DNA from: Acridotheres tristis
Lineage: Eukaryota > Chordata > Aves > Passeriformes > Sturnidae
Length of the DNA: 64,000 nucleotides
Direction of reading: 5' to 3'
NCBI GenBank assembly: GCA_037013685.1
Contig: CM072896.1
Span: 14,209,444 to 14,273,443 of the forward strand
Program-made: the position numbers and the translations under genes
In this document: positions 12,590 through 25,060 of the stretch, piece by piece
Layout of the letters: each line of letters starts with the position of its first letter
How positions within the stretch are numbered: the stretch's first letter is position 1
The notes under the pieces: model-generated
The model's input: only the letters and a program-made list of their open reading frames with translations
Databases searched by the model: none
What the model was told of the DNA's origin: nothing

Positions 12590-14090
12590 AAATTAATCTC
12601 TAAAGTTCACTTAAATTAAATAATTATCTGTGTTAAATTAGAACACTTGAAACAGTATAGCATTATAATTTTCCTTCAACTTGAGAATAAATATTCATCT
12701 TTACAAGATCTACAGAACACTTCTCCAAAGGTGCTATCCCCATATTTTTCTTCAACTGCTGCAAAATGCAGACATTTATTTCCTACTATAAAAAAATACA
12801 TATTTTATAAAGCAAAACCCACTGGATAAATACTTTTTTTTTGTTTTTCAAACTGAAACAAATTTCTCCTGGCCCCAAGGATCTTCCCCAGGATTCATTT
12901 AATCATAAACCTGAACTTGTACAACCCTTATTAATTCAACATCGTTAAAGGACATGTTATTTGATTATATGAGTTTGCTCTTCAGTGGCACAACACTTAG
13001 CCATTATACAAATAGACAGAGATAAGTTATAATTAGAGACTTCAGGAATGTTCTGAAGATCACTTGTAATTGGCAACAGCAATAAAAAAACCCTAATTCA
13101 TTTAATTAGGCATGTGATAGATATTATGACTTGTAAAACCTATCTCAGCTTATTGATAAGGAATAATTATTAGAAGTGGCTTCTGTTTACTGAAGGAACA
13201 GCAGCAGATACATTATAAACAGTGTTAGATCTGCAAGTCTCTGATTAGTGTGGGCACTAATTGTCATTTCTGCTCTCTGTTGTTCTGCTGCAGCATTTGA
13301 AAGAGTCTGCAGCATGGTAATAAGGGTAACACTGGGCTTCTGCAAAGATTATGGGCTGTTCGTGACAAATCAAGTGAAGATCAGGTTTAAAAGCATTGTT
13401 GTCAATCCTGTGCCACAATAACACCTACATGCTGAAAAGACAAATTAATGTATGAAAGCCCCCAGAAGAGAGTTACCCTAAAATGCCAGGTAGGATTACC
13501 TGAGAGTTCCCATTTCAGGTTACTGAAGGATATAATCATTTGCACAAGGTCTGGAAATTGCTCTCACACTGTGCTTTTAATGACAAGGGAATACCATGAC
13601 TTGGAAATCTAAGCAACTCATCAGGAGGCTGGGCTCTTAAATGACGTTTAAATTGAATGGTGGATAAGATGTTCTCCAGAGCATCCTCTATCAGCTTTAT
13701 GTTTTGAGTTTTGCCAATCTCAGGGTAAAAACTATAATTAATTTCTCCTTTTCAAACATTTAAATTATAATTAAAGACAACATACATAATAAGAAAGTTT
13801 TCTCTTGATATTACATGCAATGTTGGAGTTAATTATTATAATTTTAGCTCGTGGTTTTTATCATTCAGAATGTTAATCTTTCTATTACTCTGAGAGATTG
13901 AGGAGAAACTGGAAAAAAATTGTAATTGGTTTTTCCAAAAAAAAAAGCTTCTGTGCACAAGTTGAATGTAGCATGCATCTAATTATGATGAAAATATTTA
14001 ATTGGCAATGACTACCAAATAAACTTTGTTCTTGTTCTCAAGAGGTTTTCTCCCTTTATAAGAAGTACTTTTGGTAATTAAACAAAGGTG
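12590..14090. other. AT-rich block dense in TAATTA-type motifs
   Basis: About 1.5 kb of strongly AT-rich, non-coding, non-tandem sequence. Homeodomain-core words (TAATTA, AATTAG, TTAATTA and relatives) recur near 13030, 13094-13110, 13165, 13736, 13768, 13830, 13978 and 14074. Developmental enhancers in vertebrate gene deserts often look like this, but so does any AT-rich DNA. No conservation data are available here, so a regulatory role is only inferred. Confidence 0.3.
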
Positions 14091-14180
14091 GAAGGATTTC
14101 ATACACAAAATTGCATTAGCTCATTAACCGAGTTGTTGTACAGATTCAGCTGGATACAGCTCTGCTGGATTTTAGCCTTG

Positions 14181-14500
14181 ATCACAGAATCTCAGAATCT
14201 GCTGAGTTGGGTGGGACCACAAGGATCATCGAGTCCAGCTCCTGGTCCTGCTCAGCTCCATCCCCAAGAGTCACACCAGGTGCCCGAGAGCATTGCCCAA
14301 ACCCTTCTTGAGCTCTGCCAGGCTTGGTGCTGTGACCACTGCCCTGGGGAGCTGTTCCAGTGCCCAATTATCCTCTGGGGGAAGAACCTTTTCCTGATGT
14401 CCAACCTAAACCTTCCCTGACACAACTCCAGGCCATTCCCTCAGCTCCTGTCAGTGTCAGCACAGAGCAGAGATCAGTGCCTCCCCCTCCTCTGCACAAG
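14181..14500 (-). mobile_element. CR1 LINE fragment, 3' end, truncated
   Basis: The plus strand begins ATCACAGAATCTCAGAATCT, the reverse complement of the CR1 3' terminus built on ATTCTGTGATTCT, so the element runs on the minus strand. Downstream are typical CR1 words: GGATCATCGAGTCCAGCTCC, GGGGAGCTGTTCCAGTGCCC, CTGATGTCCAACCTAAACC and CAGAGCAGAGATCAGTGCC. Only the 3'-terminal part is present, without an intact reverse-transcriptase frame, as is usual for 5'-truncated CR1 copies. The left edge is clear. The right edge near 14500 is approximate, because similarity fades into GC-richer unique sequence. Confidence 0.9.
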
Positions 14501-16760
14501 CATTAATGCTCCCTCTGCAGCTTCCTGCAAGGGAACAGCCTGCCCAGCCAGGGAGACTCTGCGAGGCTCAGCTTAAACAGGTTTTCAGCAGGTTTTGCAG
14601 CACGGGGGCCATGGTTGCTCTCTGGGAGCCCTCTGGTTTTGCCCTCTTAACGACCTGGGCACGGGCTCCAGGTGTCTTGGCATTCTTAGTGCCTGCACTT
14701 TGTCCTGGTCCTTCCAAAGAGGTGACAGACACAGCTGTGATGGTGTCGGGGCAGCAGAGGAGCCCAGGCTCCTGCTCTGCAGTGGGAACACCAACCCCAT
14801 CCTGGGCAGGTGTTAAAGCCATTTTCTCCCTGTTAAGCCCGTGCACCTTGAACTGGCTCTGCCTGCTGTGAGCTGTGAGCATGCCCTGACTCAGCCTCGG
14901 ACCAGGACACCACATCCCTCAGCTCTGCTCAGCTCCAGGCTGACAGTGAACCCCTGAGAGCTAGCAAAGAGCAGGCAGAGGTACTCAGTGCTGCCCACTG
15001 TGCCAGCTCTTGCTCCTGTGCTTTTGTGAAGTCCAGGGGTGCTCACAGAGAAAATTATAAAAGCACAGGACAATCACAAACCATCCTTTAGAAACAGCTT
15101 GTTTCTCCATTGTCACACATACATTATCATTCACAACCCAGGAAGCCTTTTAACAACCAGGAACAAGTTCCATAGGTTGTTTCATTCTAGCATGCAATAT
15201 TATTCATCTTTTTTCTATTTCAATGTGAATACATCTGTGTTAGGAAAAACACTGTTGTAGTGTCTGTGGTGCAAATGTCCACGCTCACCTGGGTTGTGGA
15301 AGGAAGTTACACTTGCAGAGTTTAAAATCACAATTCAGAGATCTTTTTTAAGTCCTTCACAGCAGAAAAAGTAAAGCTTCTCCAGACAGGCAGATGTATT
15401 TACTACACCACATTGGCTACACAACAAGCAGCAAGGACTTAAATCTTCACACATACCCAGGTTTTGCAAAATCTCCCAGGATGTGAACCTGAACCAAAAG
15501 AATGGATATCAAGCTCTGGTGTAAAAACATGAGAGATAATACTTAGGAAGAGAAAAATTACTTGAAAAGAATACAGTGAAATATTGTCTTGAACACAAGA
15601 GAACAACAACTTGCAATTCAAACCCAATTACTTTTCCAAGCACTTAAAGTGAAATTGCTTTGGCAGTGCACAATGCTGAGAAGCTGATTGACACAATCTA
15701 GCATTTTGTGGACATAACCTGGCTCAAAATTCTTTTTTTTTCTTTTTTTTTTAAAGCAAATACATATAAATCTACACAAATACACTTAGCTCTATTTCAT
15801 CCTATCCAAAAAAATCTGGAGAAGGAAAGTAGGACAATAGGAGTTCACAACTACCATAATTTATACCTTTGTTCAAGAAAAAATCCTACCTCAACTCTAC
15901 TGGGATTTGTGCAAAAAACCAAGTTTCCTTAGGTTTTGGTGCTGAGCATGTGCTTAGAGAAAAATCTATTTGAGGTTCTCGCCCAGTAGCTGAACCACAA
16001 TCAGTTTGCTTGTTAACCTGCCATTTCCACACAAAAACTGAGGATGTGACACAGCAAACCCCAGTACATGCTATAAATTATTGAAAGAGATTTGCTGCAG
16101 GCTTTTTGGGCTTTTTGGCTGATGTTAGTCAAGCTGCTTCAGGTCTGGGTCCCAGAGTGACTGAATTATTTCTGCAACAGGCTGCAAGGATTAACCAAGG
16201 CAGCAGAGATTAGCTGTGCCACAAAGACTTTCTCCACTAATGGAGGAGTTCTCAGTTCAGATTTTGCAGTATGGCCTGGTCATGGCCATCACCCTTGAAA
16301 AGCTCAGAAATATCAGGATGCAAAGTGTGAGCTTATCTCTATTTTAAGCCTCAAAGGAATTCTTCCTCATTTTACTCTGTTTGTGCCCCAGTTAGAGTGG
16401 CCCATCGTTCAGTGCTTCCCACAGGAATGAAAGGTCCACCAGAGCAGGGAAATATAGCATGGGTTTAGCAAGCAGATTTTGACTTCCACGTGGCAGCACG
16501 GAACTGCCACCTCCCAGCCCTAGGTCAATAAAGCCTATGTTTCCTCAAACTCTGAAAATCCAAGTTTCCCTAAAAACAAGATTGCACTTTTGCCTTCTAA
16601 CCTGCTGGAATAAACAAAGAGCTTTAGGGTCCTTCTCACTTCCTCCAGCTCCCAGGGTCACACATCCCACTCTTCACTTAGACTTTATTTAGCACATCGT
16701 CTGGCATCCATCCCTCTGAAAACAGAAGGGGACATGTTTCAGATCACCACTCAATTCCCT
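14501..16760. other. non-coding DNA next to CR1
   Basis: The first 400 bases are relatively GC-rich, and three frames are open for 60-121 codons on both strands at the same place. This reflects few stop codons rather than coding. The rest is mixed, with a T-rich run at 15731-15752. No exon or RNA gene is seen. A more diverged CR1 extension directly after 14500 cannot be excluded. Confidence 0.5.
15731..15752. repeat. T-rich tract
   Basis: Two long T runs separated by a single C. Simple low-complexity sequence. Confidence 0.85.
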
Positions 16761-16962
16761 TCACAGAGATATGGAACGGCTTGGGTTGGAAGGAACTTGA
16801 AACATCACCCAGTTCCAACCCCCTGCCATGGGCAGGGACACCTTCCACTATCCCAGCTTGCTCCACGCCTTATCCAACCTGGCCTTGGACACTGCCAGGA
16901 ATGGACATCCACAGCTTCTCTGGGCAATCTCTGCCAGTGCCTCACCGCCCTCACAGCAACTC
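16761..16962 (-). mobile_element. CR1 LINE fragment, short 3' end copy
   Basis: It opens with TCACAGAGATATGGAACGGC and then TTGGGTTGGAAGGAAC, the standard antisense start of an avian CR1 3' end, so the element is on the minus strand. It continues with CAGTTCCAACCCCCTGCCAT, GGGCAGGGACACCTTCCACT, CCAACCTGGCCTTGGACACT and TCTGCCAGTGCCTCACCGCC. Similarity stops near 16962, giving a copy of about 200 bp truncated at its 5' end. It differs in type from the copy at 14181 and is closer to the copy at 52806. Confidence 0.93.
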
Positions 16963-19900
16963 CCCCCACATTTGGTCCCTTTTCATAGCACCCTGGAGTG
17001 CCTTGTCTTTCCCTGAACTGAGCTTTCCACATCCACTTCCATGCACAACATTTATGAAGCATCCTGGTTTATCTGTCAGAAAAATAGCATTTGATGCAGT
17101 GCCTCTGAACTGAGTGATTTGTCAAGGTAACTGCAATGGGAGGACAGAGCAGTGCTGGGAGCTAATGCATTACTGTCCTGATAGATTCATGTTCTTAAAT
17201 TGATGCCTGACATTGCTGGACCTCTCAGTGGAGAAACTGCTTGGGCCATTGAAAATGCCATGTCAAAAATACTATTATTTATCACTTACAGGGTGTTTTA
17301 TAGCCTTGGATCTATTTACAAAAATTAACTAAAGGATCTCCTCTAGTTTCTGTGGTGAGAACTCCATGTAACTAACATTACTCTCATCTTACACCAGGGG
17401 AAATATGAAAGAGCCTCATGAACAGGCTGAGTACCCACAGATCTGGCTGAAGGCTCTAAGAGTAACAAGAAAAGTGCATGTGAGACATAAACCCATAAAC
17501 ACCAAACTCCAACGAAAAGATTGCTCAGAAACTACATTAAATTCTGTTCTCTCCCAAAAGAATGTGGAAATATGCCTTTTGTTTTTAGAGGTGTAATACT
17601 ATACCTCTAAATCAGGAACAAGGATAAAATACTGTATTGTCAATGTTTTACCTGGTGCCACAATCCAAATCCTATTTTTGATGTGCCATTGACCTCCTTG
17701 CTTATTAGTACCATATGTCACAGCAATTCAGTGAAAAAAGCAAGGCAGTATCTGGACATTATTTGGAGTTAATTTCTTTTGTAATTTGTATCAGTCCTAC
17801 AACTTCACAGCAGACAATCCTCTTCCTTTAGATATCTCCTCACCAGTACCATGTGTGTAAGCAGCAAGCCTATTTTGAGCCTAGATTATAAATAAGCATC
17901 CTGGTAAAGCCCAAGCTCCCCTGGCTGCCCAGTGACTGTGCAGGAAAATGGAAAGTGAGTCTCCCTTGCAGGCTATCAAAGCACTGGCAGCAGTGCAGGG
18001 CTGTTTGTACATGTTCCTCTCCAACGCCTGATTTCAAAGCTGAGTTGTGCTCCTGGGAACTCCCACACACCAGCACAAGTGCTGTTTGTATTACTTAGGA
18101 AAATAATGAGGTAATTTCTCCTTTGCCTTGTCCTTCCAGCTGTCACTGCCTGCAGAGGCCATTCCCTCCAGCCTCTGTGGTGTTCCTGGCTGTTCACAGG
18201 TGCTACCAGAGCAGCTCTGTGAGCTGACATTATCACTGCCCGGCACTTCCCTCTGCTGTTTTCCATTTTCAAATTGCTGTATTCCTAATAACAGAGAGGA
18301 ATTGAAAGCAGCCAAAGGGGACATTGTGCTGCAGCGTGAGGGGTCTTCAGAAAGAGAATTAAACACCTAAAATTCTGTCTGTGCTTTTTGCAAACACCTG
18401 GCCCCCCAAATTAAGGTAATCAACACAGTATTTTTGACATTTGGAAAGCAAACTCCTGAATGGCCCTTACCTTAATTTACGGTTAAAAATGTTAATACTG
18501 ACTTCCCTTAATCCCCACTCTTGAAAAATGCATCAGGCATATGTCTCTGTTTGCAGAAGACAACACCCAAACCAGTCAGCCTGGAACAGCTTTGATCTTA
18601 TTTATTGAAGTTGTCTTTGTGAAATATGTTCCTTTTAAAACTCGGTTATTAGAAGTTCAGAATAATGAGACCATTAAAATAACTTAGCACAGACTGGGTT
18701 CAATTAAAATAAATGGGTAGGAATAAGGACTTTAAGAATAAGCTGCTTCATCAGGAAATTCAGCACTCAGCTGTGTCTACCTTGGCTTCAGTCTTTGCCA
18801 CATGTATATTCATAGTGCCTTGTTTCAGAGTTACATACAGCTCAGTCTTGGTTATTGGATCAACTCAAAGGTGCTTTTTTTATTCTTCTTTTTTTTCCTT
18901 TTTTTTTTTAAGGTAGAAAGACTGCTTTTTAGAAACAGAGTGTGCCAGTTCACTATCAATGAATCTTTAGTGGTCTTTCTTCTTTTCAAGCCAGATGGGA
19001 TTGCTATAGCCGATCTCTGTGTATATACACCTATGCTTAAGTTTATTTAGATCCAGTAAATCAGGTATTTAAGGATAGACTATTCACAAGCCTGTATGCC
19101 TTTCTGTGGGATTTGGGGAATTTAACCTCCCTTTATTGAAAATTGTAACCAAAGTACTGAACTGAGTAGGGATGAATAAGCTTAGCTGGAGTTTTTATCT
19201 CACCAGATGTGCTGCTTTTTTCCCAAACTAGTGCTAAATCTAAAGAAGGGGAGACATTGCTGAATATACCTTACACAAAGAGAATTTTTAGAGATTTTTT
19301 TTCTGATGAAAAATAAGCCTAGATTTGAAAGCTTAGCAGCATGAAAAAGGAATCCAGAAAAAAAATATAGCAGGAATGGAAAAAAATTTGTAACAGGTGC
19401 ACAGCCCCTCTTGTGGCTTGAAACTAGGTAGAAGTTCTTTCTTTTCTGTTTACATTAGAAATAGTAGAAAAACTTTGCACAAGTGCTTTAAGACCTGTAT
19501 ATTTTCATATCTGAGACCCAGCACCTTTCCATTCTAGGAAAAAAATTTTAGGTTAATGCACCATATGGGGATTCAGAAGAGCCCAGTGAGACTTGAGCTT
19601 AGCCAGTGATTTTCAGTACAAGGAGTCAAACAACCAGACTGTCCCCCAGTTGTTTTTTTTCCCATTTCTGGTGACTCTTTTGTCTGTTCTTTGGTATAAT
19701 CCTCCTGTCCCATGACTGCCTTTCCATGCAGTGAAGAAGTGTTCCAGCCCAGGCTGCATGGGGCTTCGAGAAACCTGGTCTAGTGGAAGATGTCCCTGCC
19801 TTTCCTATGTGTTTTTAAGATATATTTTTAAGCATACTTAAGCTTAATTTTACAAAGCCATTGCCTTCCAGCAGTTTCCAGTTTGTCCATTTACACCAGA

Positions 19901-20035
19901 TTTCGTTGAAAGGGCTTCCAACCTTATTATCCGAGGATTTTCAGTAACTCTGCCTATGCATGAATGTCATCTGAGCAGGAACTTTGCATCACGAGAAACT
20001 GCATCTCAATAAAAAGCTTTCAGCAAGCAGCAGTT
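16963..20035. other. non-coding DNA, T-rich tract inside
   Basis: No gene is recognisable. A run of T-rich sequence at 18874-18910 is low complexity. Overlapping open frames on both strands near 17976-18370 (up to 98 codons) show no known domain and are most likely chance. Confidence 0.55.
18874..18910. repeat. T-rich tract
   Basis: Long T runs interrupted by single A, C and CC. Simple low-complexity sequence on the plus strand. Confidence 0.85.
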
Positions 20036-20300
20036 CTCCAAGGCACAGAGTTTATTAATGTATTAGAGCATGCCAGTTAAGCAAGGTAATTAATATATCT
20101 CTGAGCATTAGGTATGCATGGCCAATTCTGATAGCTGTCAGCAAAACATAATCTAGGTAATTTCTAGCATATAAATTGAATGCACTTTTGAAAAACAATT
20201 TCTAATTATGAAGACTAATTAATTTTGGGGAAAAGCTTGCTTTTGTTTAATTTGAACAATAAATTTAATTATGGTAACAAACACCCAGTGGACTAAACCA
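20036..20300. other. AT-rich block with TAATTA motifs
   Basis: About 265 bases of AT-rich, non-tandem sequence, including GGTAATTAATATATC, TTTCTAATTATGAAG, ACTAATTAATTTTGG and TTTAATTATGG. It resembles conserved non-coding elements in composition, but conservation cannot be judged from one sequence. Confidence 0.25.
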
Positions 20301-23300
20301 TTCTGAAGAACATTATCTCTGTCCACAAATAATCAGTTTTCTTTTATTTAAAATCTGATTGTGGAATGTCACCAAGAAAAAAAATAACCTGCTTATTGCA
20401 AACACCAACATGATTTCCTGTGTCATATTTAGGGATACATCTGGCATTAAACTCACTTGCAATGGTGCCAACTGCATACACAGTGAGGTATCACAACCTG
20501 CCTGATGCTCGGAAGTGTGGGTGAGATATTCAATACCACAGGCAATTGATAAAAAACAAGTAGCTGAAATAGAAGGTATTTTTTTTATTATCAGCTTCCA
20601 GCAGCCTGGGTAGTGCACAGAAAGCATTGTAACATGACCAAGGTGAAAAACTGAGCTGTGCCAGGCTTTCTCTTTTTCTCCTCAGGACAGCAGTCACTCT
20701 TAAAAAGTGGCAAGGTGGGAACCAAACCCTGTTCTTCTTTGTCCCCTTGCATTCAGTAATACCCCGTTCACCCTCTGACAGCTGGGACACTGCAGGTGTT
20801 TCTGTGGACCCAGTGCCAGTCCCTTGAGCGGAATTTGCTGGTGAGCTCATTTCAAATAAAGCTGAGTCTGTAATGGTACAGCTCTCCCAGTGCCTCCTTG
20901 TTCTGCCTGTTTTCTTCTCTCCTCTGAGCAATATGTGTGGACTCTTTGGAGTAGGATATCCAGAACAGAACAAATATTCTGCTGAGTGTCTTGGCCTGTG
21001 CAGGCTAAGAGAGGAATGAGCACTGATGCAGAGGGCTGATGGGAAAATCGTGCTTCTGTGGTTGGGAGCGAGCTATGCACCCTTCAGCAAAGCAGGAGAA
21101 ACCCTGATCTGTACAGGCATGCACGGGGTGTCCAGGGACAGCAGCACTGCCACCTGCAAGGGACACCCTCTGCTCCTGCAGCTGTCCCCAGATGTGGATG
21201 TGCCATGCTGGACCACTGCCATATCTGGGCAGGGACCAGGCTCCCCTGTGCCTCCTCTCACCACTCCTCAATCACAGGAAGGTGACAGGGATGTCCCACT
21301 GTCACCTCCATGCAGCTGGGTGTGCTGCTCAGGAAGGAAGATCCTACCAGCCAGGTAATTCTTGCTCCCTCCTTTCTCCTGTCTGCAAGCTGCTCACCAC
21401 GGAGCAGAGCTGCACTGTGATGACCACGAGGCAGTTTTCAAAACAAAATATTCTTTTGCCCAGCCAGAGAGTTGTTTTTATTTACTCTGAAGTGTCGCAC
21501 TCCGCCCTCGTTTGTTCGCATGGGATTTGAAATTAGAAAGTGAAGTTCAAGCAGCCAGTTAAAATTGCTGAGATTTGGAAAGGGAACAGCACAAGAAGCA
21601 CGGATTCCCCTGAAGAAGGACAACAAGCCTTTGAAGTCTTTTTCCTCTGCTCAGCCATCTAACTTGTGTGCAATTCATGGCCCCTGGGGTTAAGATTTGC
21701 ATCCCAAAAGAAAGACTTGAAAAGTAGCTGGTTTGAGGCATTCACACTTAGAATCCAGAGACTTCACAGGCTTCACGGAGAGTTGCATCACATTTCTCCA
21801 AAACCTCTCTAACCTTGGTGCTAAGGAGTCTCTCCTGTCACAAACCCTTCATACAGAGCTGAGTCAGGTGAAACATCAGCAGGGATGTGGCAAACTTGCT
21901 TACTCTTATTGTTCTTCATGATCATTTCTTTCCTTTGCCGAGTACTTGGCTTATCAGGGCAAGTTCCTCACAAAGGAGTGCTTCAGCAATGAGACACGCA
22001 TTCAGATGACATAGGAAAGGCCACAAAACTATTAAAATAAAATAAAGGGAAAGAGAAAAAGGCACTTGGTCTGCCTGAATTTCTGCCCAAAGGTAGCTTG
22101 CAAGCACATAGGTCCTTTAAAAGACTTGAGATGAAATGCAGTCTTGACTTTCAAGTACTGTATATGTGAGCTAGGGATCATCCTGATGGAAAGATTAATA
22201 CATCCTTCTTCCTCCCTCAAAAACTTTCTTCTTACATTTATTGTTTTACCTCCTGCTGCATTAACCTCATTACAGCTGGAAGTTTCTGAGCTGTATTCCT
22301 AGGACTGAACTCAGGAAGAATTGTCTGGTTTGCTGTTCTCATGTTCAGTTGCAAGGGTAAAGCAGGGGTTTGGGAAGTGCTTGTTACTCATTCCAGCTCT
22401 CAACTGGTCTCAGGCAAGTCACCACAGAGGGTGGTGTGAAAATCTCCCAGAAACGCCAGAGCCCAAGTAAAATCAGAAATTTAACAGCTGATCAAGCCAA
22501 GCAAAACCTATTTGGTAAAGAGGAGAATGGGATCAGCATGTATCAAATCCAGCTGGGCAAGTCTGCTGCACTGTGGGGCTTCTGAAACCCTGACAAGTAA
22601 CCCTGTGAGGGCAGGTTGGGCAATTTAAGAGCTAGCTGAGCAAAGACATTCATTGTCACAGAGCAGCCTCCTTGTCAGACAAATCAGAGCATAGATAACT
22701 GCAGCAGTAAGACAAATCTAACAGAAATCCATTCATAAAGGACTGAGAGCAAATGGAAAAATTCCTCAAACACTTGGCATAAAACATCATCATCCTGATA
22801 CCACAAGTGAGTGCAACAGGAATGAGGAAAATTTCTGCCAGTCTGCAGAATACAGAGCCCTGCAGCTACCAGCTTTCCTCATGGGAGCAGGGAATCCCTG
22901 CAGAGGCACAAATAGCAGCATCTGGCTCTGGGTTGAATTCCCAAGGTCACTTGTAAGCAGAGCAAGAATTTAGGTGCTGCTGGGACTTGAGATGTGGTAC
23001 AGAGCAGCACGGTGGGCTGGCAGGAGCCCACGCAGTGTGCCCACGCAGGAGCAGTGCAAGGGGCAGGGAGTGCCACTCTGAGGGAAGCCCTCCTGCTCTC
23101 TCCCCTCACTGGAGCACTGTGGCACTGCCAGGTCACAGCTCCAGCAGCACTGAACACACTGCAAGGACCCTGCCCGTCCAGGCAAATACCCAGGAATACA
23201 CTGTGGGGCTGGAAGGAGATGAAGGATGAAGATTTTATCATTAAGACTGTAATTGCATTTATCGTTTCACATTATAATTGAGTAACTGGCTTTCAGGTCA

Positions 23301-24440
23301 TTGCCCTACAGAGGATCTGCTGCACAGGGAGTGCCGAGACTTGACTGCTTTTGATGAAAAGTCCTTGCAATTACAAGATTCCTGGAAAATGTCTGGTTTC
23401 AAGACAGCATTTTCTGATTGAAAGCACAGTGCAGAGCAATTCCAGCCAGCACAATCAGTGAAATCCCCTCTCTGTAGAGCAGGGATCCAAGGCACAGGAG
23501 GTGATTTTCACTAGAGAGTTTACAGCAAAGCAAACTGCAGGAGACGAATCCTGACTGCAGTGTTTGCTTCAGGTACACAAGGGCGATTCTCATCAGCAAC
23601 AAAGTCATTATTTAACATAATCTTTATCTTCTCCTTGACAAGAAAATTGGTACATGGCCAAAGGTTTTGTTTCCCACCAATCCACCTGGCCCAAAAGCCA
23701 TCTTAAATTTTCTCATTAGCTTTCTTGCCTGGCTCTCCTACCACAGGGTCTGTATGCTTCATAAAAATTAATGAATTAACTCTGCCAGCAGCTCTATGAC
23801 AACAGAAAATATTACCTCCACTTTACATATTTTAAAGATGTAGACAACACTACAGGCTTGCCCTGGATGTCCAGTGTAAAGGATGGGAATGTCATGGATT
23901 TCTAGGGTGCCTGATATTTTTATGCTCTGAGAGCAGTTCCAATAAAATTCTGTTGAAGGCACAAATATGAAATACTGGGGATACAGATGTGATTTATTTC
24001 CATCCTATCAGTCAGGCACCTAACACAAACTAAATTAGGCCTTTATTTGCTCTAATCTTCCTCTATAGTCTCTGAAGAGAAGAAAAGCAACTTGTGTCCA
24101 CGTGGCTGTGCAATACCCACTCTGGGTCTCCTCTCTCCATATATTTTTCGCATAAGATTGGAATGAGTTTTCTGAAATGGAATAAGAGCATATTTCCAAC
24201 AGATTTTGTGGTTCAGTTTCCTCTAGCTCAGCACTACTTTGTTGCTCTTGCAGGGCTTCCAAATGGACTGGCTGCAGTGCAGCAGTCCCTGTTATTACTG
24301 TGGTGCACTTGTGTACCTCTAGTTTTGATATTGCACAAGCCTACAATAAAATGTCAGTCTGTGCCTCAACAGACTGATAATTATGAAGGAGCTACTTATC
24401 TGTCTAATGAAAGAGTGATGAGGATAATAAGAAGATCTGG
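20301..24440. other. non-coding DNA, nothing recognised
   Basis: No gene, RNA gene or clear transposon is seen. Frames of 147 codons (20530-20973, minus), about 110 codons (21026-21530, several frames) and 120 codons (22879-23241, minus) lie in locally GC-richer stretches. They overlap frames on the other strand and match no family I know. A weak MIR-like resemblance near 22370-22430 is too short to call. Confidence 0.55.
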
Positions 24441-25060
24441 CCTGTGATACTGTTCATTTATCACAAAGATGTTAATTAAATTTTGTAAAATCTTTGATGG
24501 TCTGGCTATTTGCAAAGGAGGGCCATCACTGTTTCTGGCCATGAATGTAAGGTATGGCAAAAGTACTTTTTTCCTGAATTAGCATTTTTTAAGCCTCTGG
24601 ATGTGCATATGCCAAGCCTTAGTTTGCAAAAGCACAGGAGGCCAGCAAGTGCCTGTGTGACTGGAATCATTACCCAGGCTGCAAATGCAAGAAACTCAGC
24701 ATGCAAAAGAAATGCATCAAACAGTCCCCACTTCTTCCCTGGAAACACAGACCCAAGGAGCCACTTGCAAAAAAGCCTTAGATCTCGAGCTGCTGCAGCT
24801 GCCATCTGCAGACTGCTTTCAAAATGTAATAAAATGCAATTTGACCAGGAGGTAAAGAATGTGATATGTGCTTTATAGCTAAATAATTAACAAAATGAAT
24901 TGAAACGACTGAAATATTCATAGCTTTAAATATTTATAAATTAATTTTTAAAGTCAGTATGCAGTATTGAGTTATCCCTAAAAGTCTGCCAATCTAGGAC
25001 CTCTCAGTTTCATTTCTGCTTGTTATTACTGTTATTAATGCTCAAAAAATGACAGGTGCT
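24441..25060. other. non-coding DNA with AT-rich part
   Basis: The part from about 24860 to 24980 is very AT-rich, with ATAATTAAC and TAAATTAATTTTTAAAG. The 122-codon frame at 24510-24878 overlaps a 99-codon antisense frame and shows no recognisable domain. Confidence 0.45.

Noticed and set aside
14506..14871. 121-codon frame after the CR1 at 14181
   Set aside because: GC-rich stretch with equally long frames on the other strand (14568-14915). No recognisable domain.
23775..23900. MIR/L2-like stretch around ACCTCCACTTTACATATTTT
   Set aside because: Only scattered words match, and no ordered set of consensus segments could be followed.
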